Assembly: GCA_046290435.1 (NCBI GenBank) | Contig: JBKAGO010000041.1 | Coordinates: 1 to 64,000 of the forward strand | Source: CAVQUE01 sp046290435 | Lineage (GTDB): Bacteria; Actinomycetota; Acidimicrobiia; Acidimicrobiales; UBA8592 | DNA length: 64,000 nucleotides | Direction of reading: 5' to 3' | Part shown: positions 8,151-16,170 of the stretch, in pieces | Layout of the letters: each line of letters starts with the position of its first letter | Numbering within the stretch: position 1 is the stretch's first letter | Translations under genes and position numbers: made by a program | Notes under the pieces: generated by a model | The model's database searches: none | What the model saw: only the letters and a program-made list of their open reading frames with translations | Told to the model about the DNA's origin: nothing

Positions 8151-9611
8151 ATGACCGCCCTACCCGACGCCGTCGAACAGGCCCGCCTCGTCGCCGACGG
8201 GCACGCATCGCCCCGCGAGCTCGTCGACGACGCCATCGCCCGCTGCGAGGCACTGAACCCGCAGCTCAATGCCGTCATCCACGCCCGGTTCGAATCGGCG
8301 CGCTCGGAGGCCGACGCCCTCACCCGCGCCCTGGCCGACGGGCCCGGCCACACCGCCGACGGCATCGCCACCGACGCCCCGCTCTACGGCGTGCCCATGG
8401 TGGTCAAGGACCTCGGCTGCCCCATGGCCGGCGAGCCCCACCACCAGGGCAACGCCGCCCTCGCCGCCGTCGGCTTCCGCGAAGACCACGACGCCTACCT
8501 CTACCGGCGGTTCCGGCAGCTCGGCATGGTGGCCATCGGACGCACGAACGTGCCCGAGTTCGGCTCGACCATCACCACCGAACCCGCCGTGTACGGCCCC
8601 ACCCGCAACCCCTGGAACCTCGACCACTCCACCGGCGGATCCAGCGGCGGTTCGGCCGCAGCCGTCGCCGCGGGCATCGTCGCCGTCGGTCACGCCAACG
8701 ACGGCGGCGGCTCAATCCGCATCCCCGCCTCCGAATGCGGTCTCGTCGGCCTCAAACCCAGCCGGGGCCGGGTCTCCCAGGGCCCCGCCATCGGCGAGGG
8801 CTGGAACGGCGCCACCGCCGACGGCGTCGTCACCCGCTCGGTGCGCGACACCGCCGTCACCCTCGACGCCATCGCCGGCTACGAACCCGGCGACCCCACC
8901 ACCCCGCCCCCGCCGGCGCGGCCCTACGCCGACGAGGTCGGCGCCGACCCGGGCACCCTGCGCATCGGCCTGGCCCCCACCGTCGCCCACGGCGAGATCG
9001 ACCCGCAGTGCGCGGCCGCGGTCGAAGCCGCCGGCGCGCTGTGCGAATCCCTCGGCCACCACGTCGAGCTCGCCGTCCCCGACGCCCTCTCCGACCCCGA
9101 CTTCGGCTTCCACTTCGGCGCCACCGTTGCGGTGGCTACCGCCGCCGACCTCGACGCCTGGGCCACCCGCATCGGCCGCCCAATCGCCGACGACGAACTC
9201 GAGGGCGACAACCGGGCCATGGCCCACCTCGGCCGCCAGATCTCGGGCCCCGACTACGTCTCGACCGTCGCCTGGCTGCACCGCTGGCAGCGCCGCATGC
9301 TCGCCTGGTGGGCCGATGGCTTCGACGTCCTCGTCACCCCCACCCTCGCCTCGCCGCCGCCGCGCATCGGCTGGCTGCGCGACCCCGACCACGGCAGCGA
9401 ACGCCTGCGCTCCATCTTGTTGACCACCGCACAGTTCAACGTCAGCGGCCAACCCGCGGTGTCGTTGCCGCTGGGAACCAGCGACACGGGCCTGCCCATC
9501 GGGGTGCAGTTCGTCGGGCCCGCCCACGGCGAATCGCTGCTGATCCGCCTCGCCGCCCAACTCGAAGCCGCCGCACCCTGGGCCGATCGACGGCCGCCCG
9601 TGTCCGCCTGA
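8151..9611 (+). CDS. Amidase (amidase-signature family)
   Basis: A 486-residue amidase-signature hydrolase that should cleave a carboxamide. The Ser-cis-Ser-Lys triad is visible: Lys86 in VVKDL, the cis-serine in GGSSGGS (162-168) and the nucleophile in DGGGSIRIPAS (about Ser188). The length is normal for the family. It resembles AtzF/6-aminohexanoate-cyclic-dimer-hydrolase-like amidases, but the substrate cannot be fixed. It is a single gene, followed after 83 bases by a solute-binding lipoprotein on the same strand that might bring in an amide or amino-acid-like substrate. Confidence 0.9.
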   Translation: MTALPDAVEQARLVADGHASPRELVDDAIARCEALNPQLNAVIHARFESARSEADALTRALADGPGHTADGIATDAPLYGVPMVVKDLGCPMAGEPHHQGNAALAAVGFREDHDAYLYRRFRQLGMVAIGRTNVPEFGSTITTEPAVYGPTRNPWNLDHSTGGSSGGSAAAVAAGIVAVGHANDGGGSIRIPASECGLVGLKPSRGRVSQGPAIGEGWNGATADGVVTRSVRDTAVTLDAIAGYEPGDPTTPPPPARPYADEVGADPGTLRIGLAPTVAHGEIDPQCAAAVEAAGALCESLGHHVELAVPDALSDPDFGFHFGATVAVATAADLDAWATRIGRPIADDELEGDNRAMAHLGRQISGPDYVSTVAWLHRWQRRMLAWWADGFDVLVTPTLASPPPRIGWLRDPDHGSERLRSILLTTAQFNVSGQPAVSLPLGTSDTGLPIGVQFVGPAHGESLLIRLAAQLEAAAPWADRRPPVSA

Positions 9612-9694
9612 CGGAGCGTCAGTTCTCGGGTACGGTTCGCCCACGAATCCGAGCCGCTGCGATCGCGCCGGCCCGGCCTCTGGGGGGAGGACCC

Positions 9695-11230
9695 ATGCAC
9701 GCACCGGCCCGACGTGGCAGCCCTGCTGTTCTCTTGGTTGCGATCCTGGCGATAGTCGCGCTGATCGCCGCAGGCTGCGGCGGTGACAGCGACGACGGCA
9801 CCACCGGCGCCGATGGCGAGGGCGACACCATCGAACCCGCCGAGCCCACCGAGCCCGAGACCGACGAGGCCGATGGTGAGGCCGGCGACGGCGAGGCAGA
9901 GGGTGAGGCCGCCGAGGAAGAGGCCACCGCCGAGCCCGAAGGCCCGGTCTTCACCGACCCCGAACTCGACGCCCGCCTCCAGGAGGCCACCGACGCCATC
10001 ATCGAGACGATGTTCGAGTGCACGACCGAACCCGCCGAGGGCCTCACCGCCACCGAACGCGGCGTCACCGCCGACACCATCTCCATCGCGTTCCTCGAGA
10101 ACGACTGGACCACGCTGGTGGCGCTCAACACCGCCGTCGACCTCGGCCCCGAAGGCGACCACTTCCGGGCCTTCATGGACCAGATCAACGAATGCGGCGG
10201 CATCCACGGCCGCCAGATCGAGGTCAACGTCTACCGCTTCGACCCCATCAACTTCCCCCAGCAGGACGCCACCTGCATCGAAGCCACCGCCGAAGACGAG
10301 AACCTGCTGGTCGTCGCCCGCATCCTCACCCGCGAATCGCCACTGTGCATCGTGGAGCAGAACGAGACGCCGCTCATCACCTCGAGCCAGTTCCCCCGCG
10401 AGTTCTACGACCGCGCCGACGGGCGGCTCTTCGGTGTCGACCCCACCGGCGACGAGCTCCTCGACCTCATCGCCCGCGACCTCGTCGCCACCGAGGTCCT
10501 CGGCCCCGACAGCGTCCTGGGCATCCTCAGCCCCGACACCCCGGCGGAGACCTTCGCCGTGCGTGACGGCCTCATCCCCACCCTCGAGGAGCTCGGCATC
10601 GAATACGTCGACGTCGTCATCCCCTCGACCGGGCTGGCCTGCGACGGCTACAACACCGCCGTCAGCCGCTTCCAGGAAGCAGGCGTCACCCACGTGATGC
10701 CCACCCTCGGGCCCACCTGCTACCCGCCGTTCGTGCTCGAAGCCACCGCACTCGGCTGGTTCCCGCAGTACATCGCCACGCCGTTCGGGGGCATGACCTC
10801 GAACACCTCCACCCAACGTCTGGTCGACGCAGGCGACGCCTTCGACGGCGCCGTGGGCGTGCACACCCTGCCCGGTGAGGCGTTCTACGGCGGGCCCGCC
10901 GCCCCGTTCGAGCAGGCCTGCAACGACATCACCAACGAGACGCTCGGCTACGACTACGTCTACGGCGACACCATCTTCGGAGCCATCACCGTGTGGTGCA
11001 CCATCGCCCTGGCGCTCCAGCAGGGCCTCGAGGCCGCCGGACCCGACCTCACGCGCGAGTCGTTCCTCGCAGGCATGGAGACGGTGACCGACATCCCGCT
11101 GCGTCGCGGCGGGCTGGGGTCGTTCGGGCCCGACAAGCGCACCCTCGTCGAGAACGTGGTGTGGGGTCAGACCTGGCGCAGCGAGTGTGGCTGCTGGCGC
11201 GAGCCCAACGGGCCCCGCGAGGTCAACTGA
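9695..11230 (+). CDS. Branched-chain amino-acid-type ABC substrate-binding lipoprotein
   Basis: A 511-residue periplasmic-binding-protein-fold lipoprotein (Leu/Ile/Val-binding, Peripla_BP_6 type). It has a signal peptide with lipobox LIAAGC (Cys28), then an acidic low-complexity linker of about 60 residues rich in Glu, Ala and Asp, then the ligand-binding domain from about residue 120. A strong Shine-Dalgarno GGGGGGAGG precedes the ATG. No permease or ATPase genes follow, so it is an orphan binding protein here. It probably binds an amide, amino acid or similar compound at the cell surface. Confidence 0.87.
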   Translation: MHAPARRGSPAVLLVAILAIVALIAAGCGGDSDDGTTGADGEGDTIEPAEPTEPETDEADGEAGDGEAEGEAAEEEATAEPEGPVFTDPELDARLQEATDAIIETMFECTTEPAEGLTATERGVTADTISIAFLENDWTTLVALNTAVDLGPEGDHFRAFMDQINECGGIHGRQIEVNVYRFDPINFPQQDATCIEATAEDENLLVVARILTRESPLCIVEQNETPLITSSQFPREFYDRADGRLFGVDPTGDELLDLIARDLVATEVLGPDSVLGILSPDTPAETFAVRDGLIPTLEELGIEYVDVVIPSTGLACDGYNTAVSRFQEAGVTHVMPTLGPTCYPPFVLEATALGWFPQYIATPFGGMTSNTSTQRLVDAGDAFDGAVGVHTLPGEAFYGGPAAPFEQACNDITNETLGYDYVYGDTIFGAITVWCTIALALQQGLEAAGPDLTRESFLAGMETVTDIPLRRGGLGSFGPDKRTLVENVVWGQTWRSECGCWREPNGPREVN

Positions 11231-11285
11231 CCCTCGGCTGACGAGCAGCCGGTGAGATCAGACGGCGACGATCAGGCCGTGACGA

Positions 11286-11453
11286 TCAGGTCTTTTCGGC
11301 CGGCTCGTCGTCGGAGCCTTCCTTCAGGCCTTCTTTGAATTCCTTCTGCGCGCTGCCGAGCGAACGGGCGAGCTGGGGCAGCTTGGCGCCGCCGAACAAC
11401 AACAACAGCACGACCAAGATGATGATCAGCTCTGACGAACCGAGGCTTCCCAT
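11286..11453 (-). CDS. tatA: Sec-independent translocase subunit TatA
   Basis: A 55-residue protein with the TatA/E layout: a short N-terminus MGSLGSSE, one hydrophobic helix (about 9-20, IIILVVLLLLF), the FGG hinge and an amphipathic helix starting AKLPQLARSLGSAQKEF, then an acidic tail. TatA forms the pore-like assembly of the twin-arginine exporter, which moves folded proteins. A good Shine-Dalgarno AAGGAG lies seven bases before the ATG. No tatB or tatC is adjacent, as is usual for actinobacteria. The short C-terminus is typical of minimal TatA proteins. Confidence 0.93.
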   Translation of the reverse strand: MGSLGSSELIIILVVLLLLFGGAKLPQLARSLGSAQKEFKEGLKEGSDDEPAEKT

Positions 11454-11603
11454 GGCGGTCTCCTTCGTGGTCGAAACGACCGATTGCTTCCCAACGGTAC
11501 CGGGGTGGTCGTTCGACCGTCGACCAGCCTGCCATCGGCAACCGTCGCCGAGATTTCAGGCCGATGAACTCCCGATGATGCGCCGGTGCGGCGCAACCGG
11601 TGG

Positions 11604-11798
11604 TCAGTCCTCGATGGTGATGGCGAACTCGGGGCAGTTGTCCACCGTCAGCTGCGCCTTCTCGGCGAGTTCGGCGGGCACCTCGCCCTCGACGAGCAGG
11701 ATGGCATAGCCCTCGTCGTCGACGTCGAACAGCTCGGGCGCCAGCATGTAACAGCGGTTGTGACCCTGGCAGGCATCGCGGTCGAAGTTGATCTTCAT
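11604..11798 (-). CDS. P450-associated ferredoxin
   Basis: A 64-residue ferredoxin with cysteines at 10, 16 and 55. The second cluster position is occupied by His13 (CQGHNRC), giving the CxxHxxC...CP pattern seen in actinobacterial ferredoxins that partner P450s and that often bind a 3Fe-4S cluster. It lies 49 bases downstream of the P450 gene on the same strand and would pass electrons to it. The small size and acidic composition fit. Confidence 0.93.
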   Translation of the reverse strand: MKINFDRDACQGHNRCYMLAPELFDVDDEGYAILLVEGEVPAELAEKAQLTVDNCPEFAITIED

Positions 11799-11847
11799 GG
11801 CACCCTCCCCAGGGCAGTGGTACGGCGGATCGGGCCGCAGGTGTGGG

Positions 11848-13077
11848 TCATCGGTCGAGGATGCGGACCGGCAGCTCGCGCGGCCCCCGGATCTGGCCCC
11901 CCGACCACCGCACGGTAGCCGGATCGGCGAGCTCGAACCCGGCGAAGCGCTCCAGCCAGACCTCGACCGCGACGGTCAGCTCCATGCGGGCCAGGTTGGA
12001 CCCGAGACAGCGGTGGATGCCCAGGCCGAAGGCGCCGTGGCGGTTCTTCTTGCGGTCGAGCACCACCTCGTCGGGGTTCTCGAACATCTCGGGATCGCGG
12101 TTGGCCGCCGGGAACGGCAGCAGCATCCAGTCGCCCTCCTTCAGGGGGCAACCGGCGAGCTCGTGATCCTCTGCGACGAGGCGGGCCATGGTGACCGGGG
12201 CGTAGGCTCGCAGGAACTCCTCGATGGCGAAGACCATGATCTCGGGCTCGTCGCGGAGGCGCTGGGCATCGTCGGGGTGCTGGGCGAGATGCCACAACGT
12301 GGCCCCGATGGCCGACCAGGTGGTGTCGATGCCGGCGATCAACAACAGGCCGATGGTGCCGCCGATGTGATCGCCGTCGAGGGGCTCGCCGTCGACGCGG
12401 ATGTCGAGCAGATAGTCGATGAGGTCGCCGTCCTCGCCGGTGCGTCCGTTGTCGCGGTGGGCCTCGATCTGGGTGTCGAGATAGTGATCGAGCGTGTCCT
12501 CGGGATCGACCTCCTCGCCGGTGCCCGGATCCTCGATGATGCGGTGGATGAACGTGCGGAACTTGTCACCGTCGGACTCGGGGATCCCCAGCATGTGGGC
12601 GATGATCCGCACCGGGATGTTCTGCGCGTAGCCCACCGCGGCGTCGACGACACCGTCGCCGGCCGCGGCCGCAGCCTCGATGCCGTCGGCCAGCTGGTGG
12701 CAGTACTCCCGGGTGAACGGCTCGAGGTCCTTCACCGGCTTGGGCGCGAACGGCGGCAACAGCAGCCGCCGCGCCATCTGGTGGAACGGCGGATCCGACG
12801 TGATCGGCGGGGCATATCCGACCGGGCGCGACCGCGGCGGACGGTGCTCGGTGACGATGACACCCTCGCTGGTGTAGCGCTCGGTGTCGTGGGCGATGGC
12901 CGACACCTCGGCGTGACGCACGGGCAGCCACGTGCCACCGAATCGCTCGGTGTGGGCCACCGGGCAGGTCTCGCGCAGCTCGGCCCAGATCTCGGGCGCG
13001 TGCGCGGCGTACTCGGGATCGGTGTGATCGAAGTCGGTGGCCCAGTCCGAGACCGGAGGTCGGCGGCGCGTGGTCAT
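11848..13077 (-). CDS. Cytochrome P450
   Basis: A 409-residue bacterial class I P450. The I-helix oxygen-activation motif is AGIDTTW (about 260), the ExxR is in EEFLR, and the heme loop is FGLGIHRCLG with the cysteine ligand. The start MTTRRRPP is preceded by an AGGGGA-like site. The cognate ferredoxin follows directly, while the reductase is not in the window. The upstream neighbours on the same strand, a CaiB-type CoA transferase and an APH-fold protein, lie across a RAYT palindrome. All may act in degrading terpenoid or steroid-like compounds, but this is inference. Confidence 0.93.
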   Translation of the reverse strand: MTTRRRPPVSDWATDFDHTDPEYAAHAPEIWAELRETCPVAHTERFGGTWLPVRHAEVSAIAHDTERYTSEGVIVTEHRPPRSRPVGYAPPITSDPPFHQMARRLLLPPFAPKPVKDLEPFTREYCHQLADGIEAAAAAGDGVVDAAVGYAQNIPVRIIAHMLGIPESDGDKFRTFIHRIIEDPGTGEEVDPEDTLDHYLDTQIEAHRDNGRTGEDGDLIDYLLDIRVDGEPLDGDHIGGTIGLLLIAGIDTTWSAIGATLWHLAQHPDDAQRLRDEPEIMVFAIEEFLRAYAPVTMARLVAEDHELAGCPLKEGDWMLLPFPAANRDPEMFENPDEVVLDRKKNRHGAFGLGIHRCLGSNLARMELTVAVEVWLERFAGFELADPATVRWSGGQIRGPRELPVRILDR

Positions 13078-13138
13078 GGAGGCATCCCCTGTCGTCGAGC
13101 CCTGCATCAGCGAGACTTACACCGTATACCCGAGGACT

Positions 13139-13234
13139 GGGGTCAGACCCCGCTTTCCCGCTTTCTCAGGCTCAGGTCAATCGGCTCGCTCGCTTCTCGG
13201 GAAAGAGGAAAGCGGGAAAGCGGGGTCTGACCCC
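13139..13234. repeat. RAYT-type palindrome, copy 3
   Basis: A 96-bp palindrome with arms GGGGTCAGACCCCGCTTTCC... and ...GCGGGGTCTGACCCC, the same as those flanking the RAYT more than 5 kb away. It lies between the 3' end of the APH-like gene and the 5' side of the P450, so it could end the first transcript or sit in the P450 leader region. Confidence 0.9.
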
Positions 13235-13251
13235 ATTGCTGCGGCGCCGAT

Positions 13252-14340
13252 TCAGTCCAGGACCTGGGCGGCGTCGATGTCGACGACGTGGTTGAAGCAT
13301 CGCGTCGTGTACGCCTCGGCCATCGCGGCGCCGCGTTCGTTGCCGGTGTCGAACGATCCGATCAACGACATCGCCCCGCACAGGTAGTAGAGCGCGCTCT
13401 CGCGGTAGCCGCGGAGCGCCTCCTCCCACGGGTAGTCCGTGATGCCGTGGGCCACGAGCCCGTCGTGCCACTTGCGCAGGATGCGCTCCCAGTGCAGGCG
13501 GGCGTCGTCGGTGTTCATCGACGTCGCGATCATGTACGCGATGTCGGCCACACCACGGGCCCGCAGCGACAGCTGGAAATCGATCAGCGCCGGCCGGCCA
13601 CCGTCGTGTGCGAAGAACACGTTGTCGAGCCGCGTGTCGCCGTGGGTGAACGTCCACGGCGGCGCGGCCGTGGCCACCAGGACGTCTTCGAAGATCGGCT
13701 CGATGCGTCGGGCGATCTCGATCGCCTCGGCCGGCAGCCGGTCGGCCCACTCGGCCTCGAGCACCGGCATCCCGGCCCGGTAGATGCCCGGCACGGCCGC
13801 GAGGTACTGCGGCGCATCGGCCACCGGCAGCCAGTCGTGGGCCTCGAGATCGGGGTGCATCCACCACGTGGCATGCAGCGCCGCGAGCTCCTCGACCACC
13901 AGGTCTGCTTCGTCGGGGGTGATCCCCACCACCTGGTCGCCGACGTCGTAACTCGACGAGAGGTCCTCCATCACGATGACGAACCGGCCGTCGTCGCCCA
14001 TGTGGGCGAAGTGACAGACCGGCGTGCGCATGGGGCTGTGCGGCCCGATGTGCTCGAAGAAGGCGACCTCCCGCCGGTAGATGCCCAACGCAAAGGCCAC
14101 CTCGAGGTTGGCCGGCTCGGTGCAGGCCAGCTTGACCACCACCCGCTCCGGGCCCGACCCGGCGCCGTAGCCGAGATCGAGGCGGGCGATCTGGCCGAAG
14201 ATGCCGGTGCCCTCGCCGATGTCGGTCACCGTCACCGAATCGATCACCGTGTCGGCGTCGACGGTGCCCGTCGACGTCAGTACCGCGGTGACCCATTGCG
14301 CGGTCACGTCGGCGGGCGTGGTGGGGATGTCGATGGTCAT
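13252..14340 (-). CDS. Aminoglycoside-phosphotransferase-fold protein
   Basis: A 362-residue protein of the APH/choline-kinase fold. The catalytic loop is FTHGDTRLDNVFF and the metal-binding aspartate is in LIDFQ, so the kinase core looks intact. The nucleotide-binding lysine is probably in VVVKLAC near residue 70. In acidimicrobial and mycobacterial genomes such proteins often accompany CoA and fatty-acid degradation genes, where they are not antibiotic resistance factors. The ATG overlaps the stop of the upstream CaiB gene by four bases. The true acceptor is unknown. Confidence 0.83.
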   Translation of the reverse strand: MTIDIPTTPADVTAQWVTAVLTSTGTVDADTVIDSVTVTDIGEGTGIFGQIARLDLGYGAGSGPERVVVKLACTEPANLEVAFALGIYRREVAFFEHIGPHSPMRTPVCHFAHMGDDGRFVIVMEDLSSSYDVGDQVVGITPDEADLVVEELAALHATWWMHPDLEAHDWLPVADAPQYLAAVPGIYRAGMPVLEAEWADRLPAEAIEIARRIEPIFEDVLVATAAPPWTFTHGDTRLDNVFFAHDGGRPALIDFQLSLRARGVADIAYMIATSMNTDDARLHWERILRKWHDGLVAHGITDYPWEEALRGYRESALYYLCGAMSLIGSFDTGNERGAAMAEAYTTRCFNHVVDIDAAQVLD

Positions 14341-15542
14341 GATGTCTCCTCCAAGATGACGCCGGCGCTGCGCAGCGCGGCGATGCGGTCGGCGTCGTAG
14401 CCGTGGGCCGCCAGCACCTCTTCGGTGCTCTGACCCAACGAATCGATACGCCAGTCGGTTTCGGGCACGGTGTCGCTCCAGCGCACCGGCGGCTTGGCCA
14501 TGCGGACGGGCCCGGCCTGGGGGTCCTCCCACGAACGGATGGCCTCGTTGTGCACCACCTGGGGATCGGTGAACACCTCGTCGATGGTGTTGACCTGCGC
14601 GGCGGGGACCTCGAAGCGCTTCAGGCGCTCCATGGCCTCGTCGGTGGGGATCGACAGGAACGCAGCGTGCAGCAGCTGGCCCAGCGCCTGGAAGTTCTCG
14701 AGGTTCTGGCGCGCCGTCGGCGACGAGAACCGCTCGTCCTCCATCCACTCCGGATGATCGAGTGCCTGGAACAGGCCCATCATCTCCTTGTCGGACGCGG
14801 CGAAGTACACGAGGTGGCCGTCGGCGGTCTGTTGCAACCGGTAGATCTGGTAGACGAGCGCACCCGGCACGACGTCGTCACCGGTGAGCGTGTGGCCCAT
14901 GAACACGTCGGGCCACAGCCAGTACAGCGCCGTGTCGAGCATCGGCACCTCGAGGTGCTGACCCCGGGCGGTGCCCATGGCCCGGGCATAGAGCGCCGAG
15001 GACACCGACGCCGCCACCAGCAGCGACGTCGACTTGTCGCACACCAGCGTGCGCACCAGATCCGGGATCGGGATCTCCGGGCTCTGCTGGATGGACACCA
15101 CACCCGAGATCGACTGGATGATCGGGTCGTACACCCGCCCGTCGAAGTACGGCCCGCTGGGCCCGAACCCCGAGATCGACACGTAGACGAGGTCCGGGTT
15201 GCGGGCATGGACGACCGACGGGCCGATACCCATGCGGTCGACCGCGCCGGGCCGGAAGTTCTGGATGAGGACATCGGCGTCGTCGCACAACGTGAGGAAC
15301 GCCTCGATGCCCTCGGCCTTGGACAGGTCGAGCGCCACCGACCGCTTGCCCCGGTTGGCCGAGGCATACATGGCCGAGATGTCGCCGACGCGGAACCCGC
15401 CGATGCGGGTGATGTCGCCCATCGCGATGGGTTCGACCTTGATGACCTCCGCGCCCTGATCGCCCAGGATCTGGCACGCCATCGGCCCCGAGATGACCGC
15501 AGAGCAGTCGATGACCTTGATTCCTGCCAGTGGCCCGGCCAT
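14337..15542 (-). CDS. CaiB/BaiF family CoA-transferase (class III)
   Basis: A 401-residue class III CoA-transferase. The N-terminus MAGPLAGIKVIDCSAVISGP, the VIKVEP strand, NRGKRSVALDLS, and NFRPGAVDRMG followed by SISGFGPSGPY are typical. The catalytic aspartate is probably the one in VPMLDTALY. The second ATG is chosen because a GGGGG run lies six bases before it; the first ATG at 15548 would abut that run. It would activate a carboxylic acid by CoA exchange for beta-oxidation, with the coupled APH-fold gene and the P450 downstream. Confidence 0.9.
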   Translation of the reverse strand: MAGPLAGIKVIDCSAVISGPMACQILGDQGAEVIKVEPIAMGDITRIGGFRVGDISAMYASANRGKRSVALDLSKAEGIEAFLTLCDDADVLIQNFRPGAVDRMGIGPSVVHARNPDLVYVSISGFGPSGPYFDGRVYDPIIQSISGVVSIQQSPEIPIPDLVRTLVCDKSTSLLVAASVSSALYARAMGTARGQHLEVPMLDTALYWLWPDVFMGHTLTGDDVVPGALVYQIYRLQQTADGHLVYFAASDKEMMGLFQALDHPEWMEDERFSSPTARQNLENFQALGQLLHAAFLSIPTDEAMERLKRFEVPAAQVNTIDEVFTDPQVVHNEAIRSWEDPQAGPVRMAKPPVRWSDTVPETDWRIDSLGQSTEEVLAAHGYDADRIAALRSAGVILEETS

Positions 15543-15665
15543 CTGCATCCCCCGGAGTAGCGGTGCGGCGTCGGCGTCGCGGGCGAGAGGGTAGTTCCTT
15601 CGAGCCCACCGCTGCGGCGCTCGAGCGCTGTAACCGGCGAGGAGCGGCGCCGTCCCGGCAGCAGC

Positions 15666-15696
15666 CGAATCGACGACCAGTCGATTCGAATTCGAA
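15666..15696. promoter_or_regulatory. Nested palindromes before lanthipeptide precursor
   Basis: A perfect inverted repeat with 9-base arms, CGAATCGAC and GTCGATTCG, separated by five bases occupies 15666-15688. It overlaps a second perfect palindrome, TTCGAATTCGAA, at 15685-15696, which ends at the Shine-Dalgarno site of the precursor gene. It could be an operator or an RNA hairpin that controls access to the ribosome-binding site. It lies in the only non-coding stretch (165 bases) before the locus. Confidence 0.6.
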
Positions 15697-15707
15697 AGGT
15701 GATCCTC

Positions 15708-16136
15708 ATGTCCGACGAAACCGTGACCGCGAAAGAAGCAATCGAAACCGTGCTCGCCCACCGGGTGAAGACCGAGCCCGGCTTCCTCGAACGACTCGTG
15801 CTCGACCCCAACACGACAGCCAAGCCGGTGATCGAGGACGTCTTGGTCGACGACGGTGCCATCGACATGGGAGGGATGAACGTCGTCGTGCACATCGAGA
15901 CCGACGACACCATCCATCTCGTCGTCCCGATCCGCAAGGACGATCCCGACCTGGCGGAGGTGAGCGGGTTCGGTCAGCGTCGATTCGATCTCCGCCAGGC
16001 ACGAACGATCGGCCCGGGCCCCGTCCTCTCCGCATCCGACGTGAAGTACACCGAGACCTACCTGTGCACCTCCAGCGGCATCTGCGTCTGCACCGGACCC
16101 GACGAATGCAGCGATGGTCTGAAGGCGTCGTTCTGA
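15708..16136 (+). CDS. lanA: Lanthipeptide precursor with NHLP-type leader
   Basis: A 142-residue precursor peptide. Residues about 8-80 resemble the nitrile-hydratase-like leader (NHLP) family: a helical start (TAKEAIETVLAHRVKTEPGF), then LERLVLDPN and the characteristic VVVHIETDDTIHLVVP strand near 60-74. The C-terminal part from about 101 is the likely core, with cysteines at 120, 126, 128 and 134 and with Thr115, Thr117, Thr121, Ser122, Ser123, Thr129 and Ser135 as possible dehydration sites. No clear double-glycine cleavage site is seen; GPGP at 102-105 is the nearest. The ATG at 15708 is preferred over the GTG at 15699 because AAAGGTG lies just before it. The LanM gene follows after 34 bases. 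Confidence 0.8.
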   Translation: MSDETVTAKEAIETVLAHRVKTEPGFLERLVLDPNTTAKPVIEDVLVDDGAIDMGGMNVVVHIETDDTIHLVVPIRKDDPDLAEVSGFGQRRFDLRQARTIGPGPVLSASDVKYTETYLCTSSGICVCTGPDECSDGLKASF

Positions 16137-16170
16137 GAACCAGAACGATGCAACCACGACTGCAGGGTCG

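Noticed and set aside
7769..11230. Very long open frames spanning amidase and lipoprotein region, and similar long frames opposite many genes
   Set aside because: High GC keeps stop codons rare in shadow frames; their products are Arg/Pro-rich low-complexity sequence without domains, while the annotated frames have clear motifs.
13252..14340. Aminoglycoside resistance gene
   Set aside because: The fold is that of APH, but it is coupled to a CaiB-type CoA transferase in a catabolic setting; such homologues are not resistance enzymes in general.
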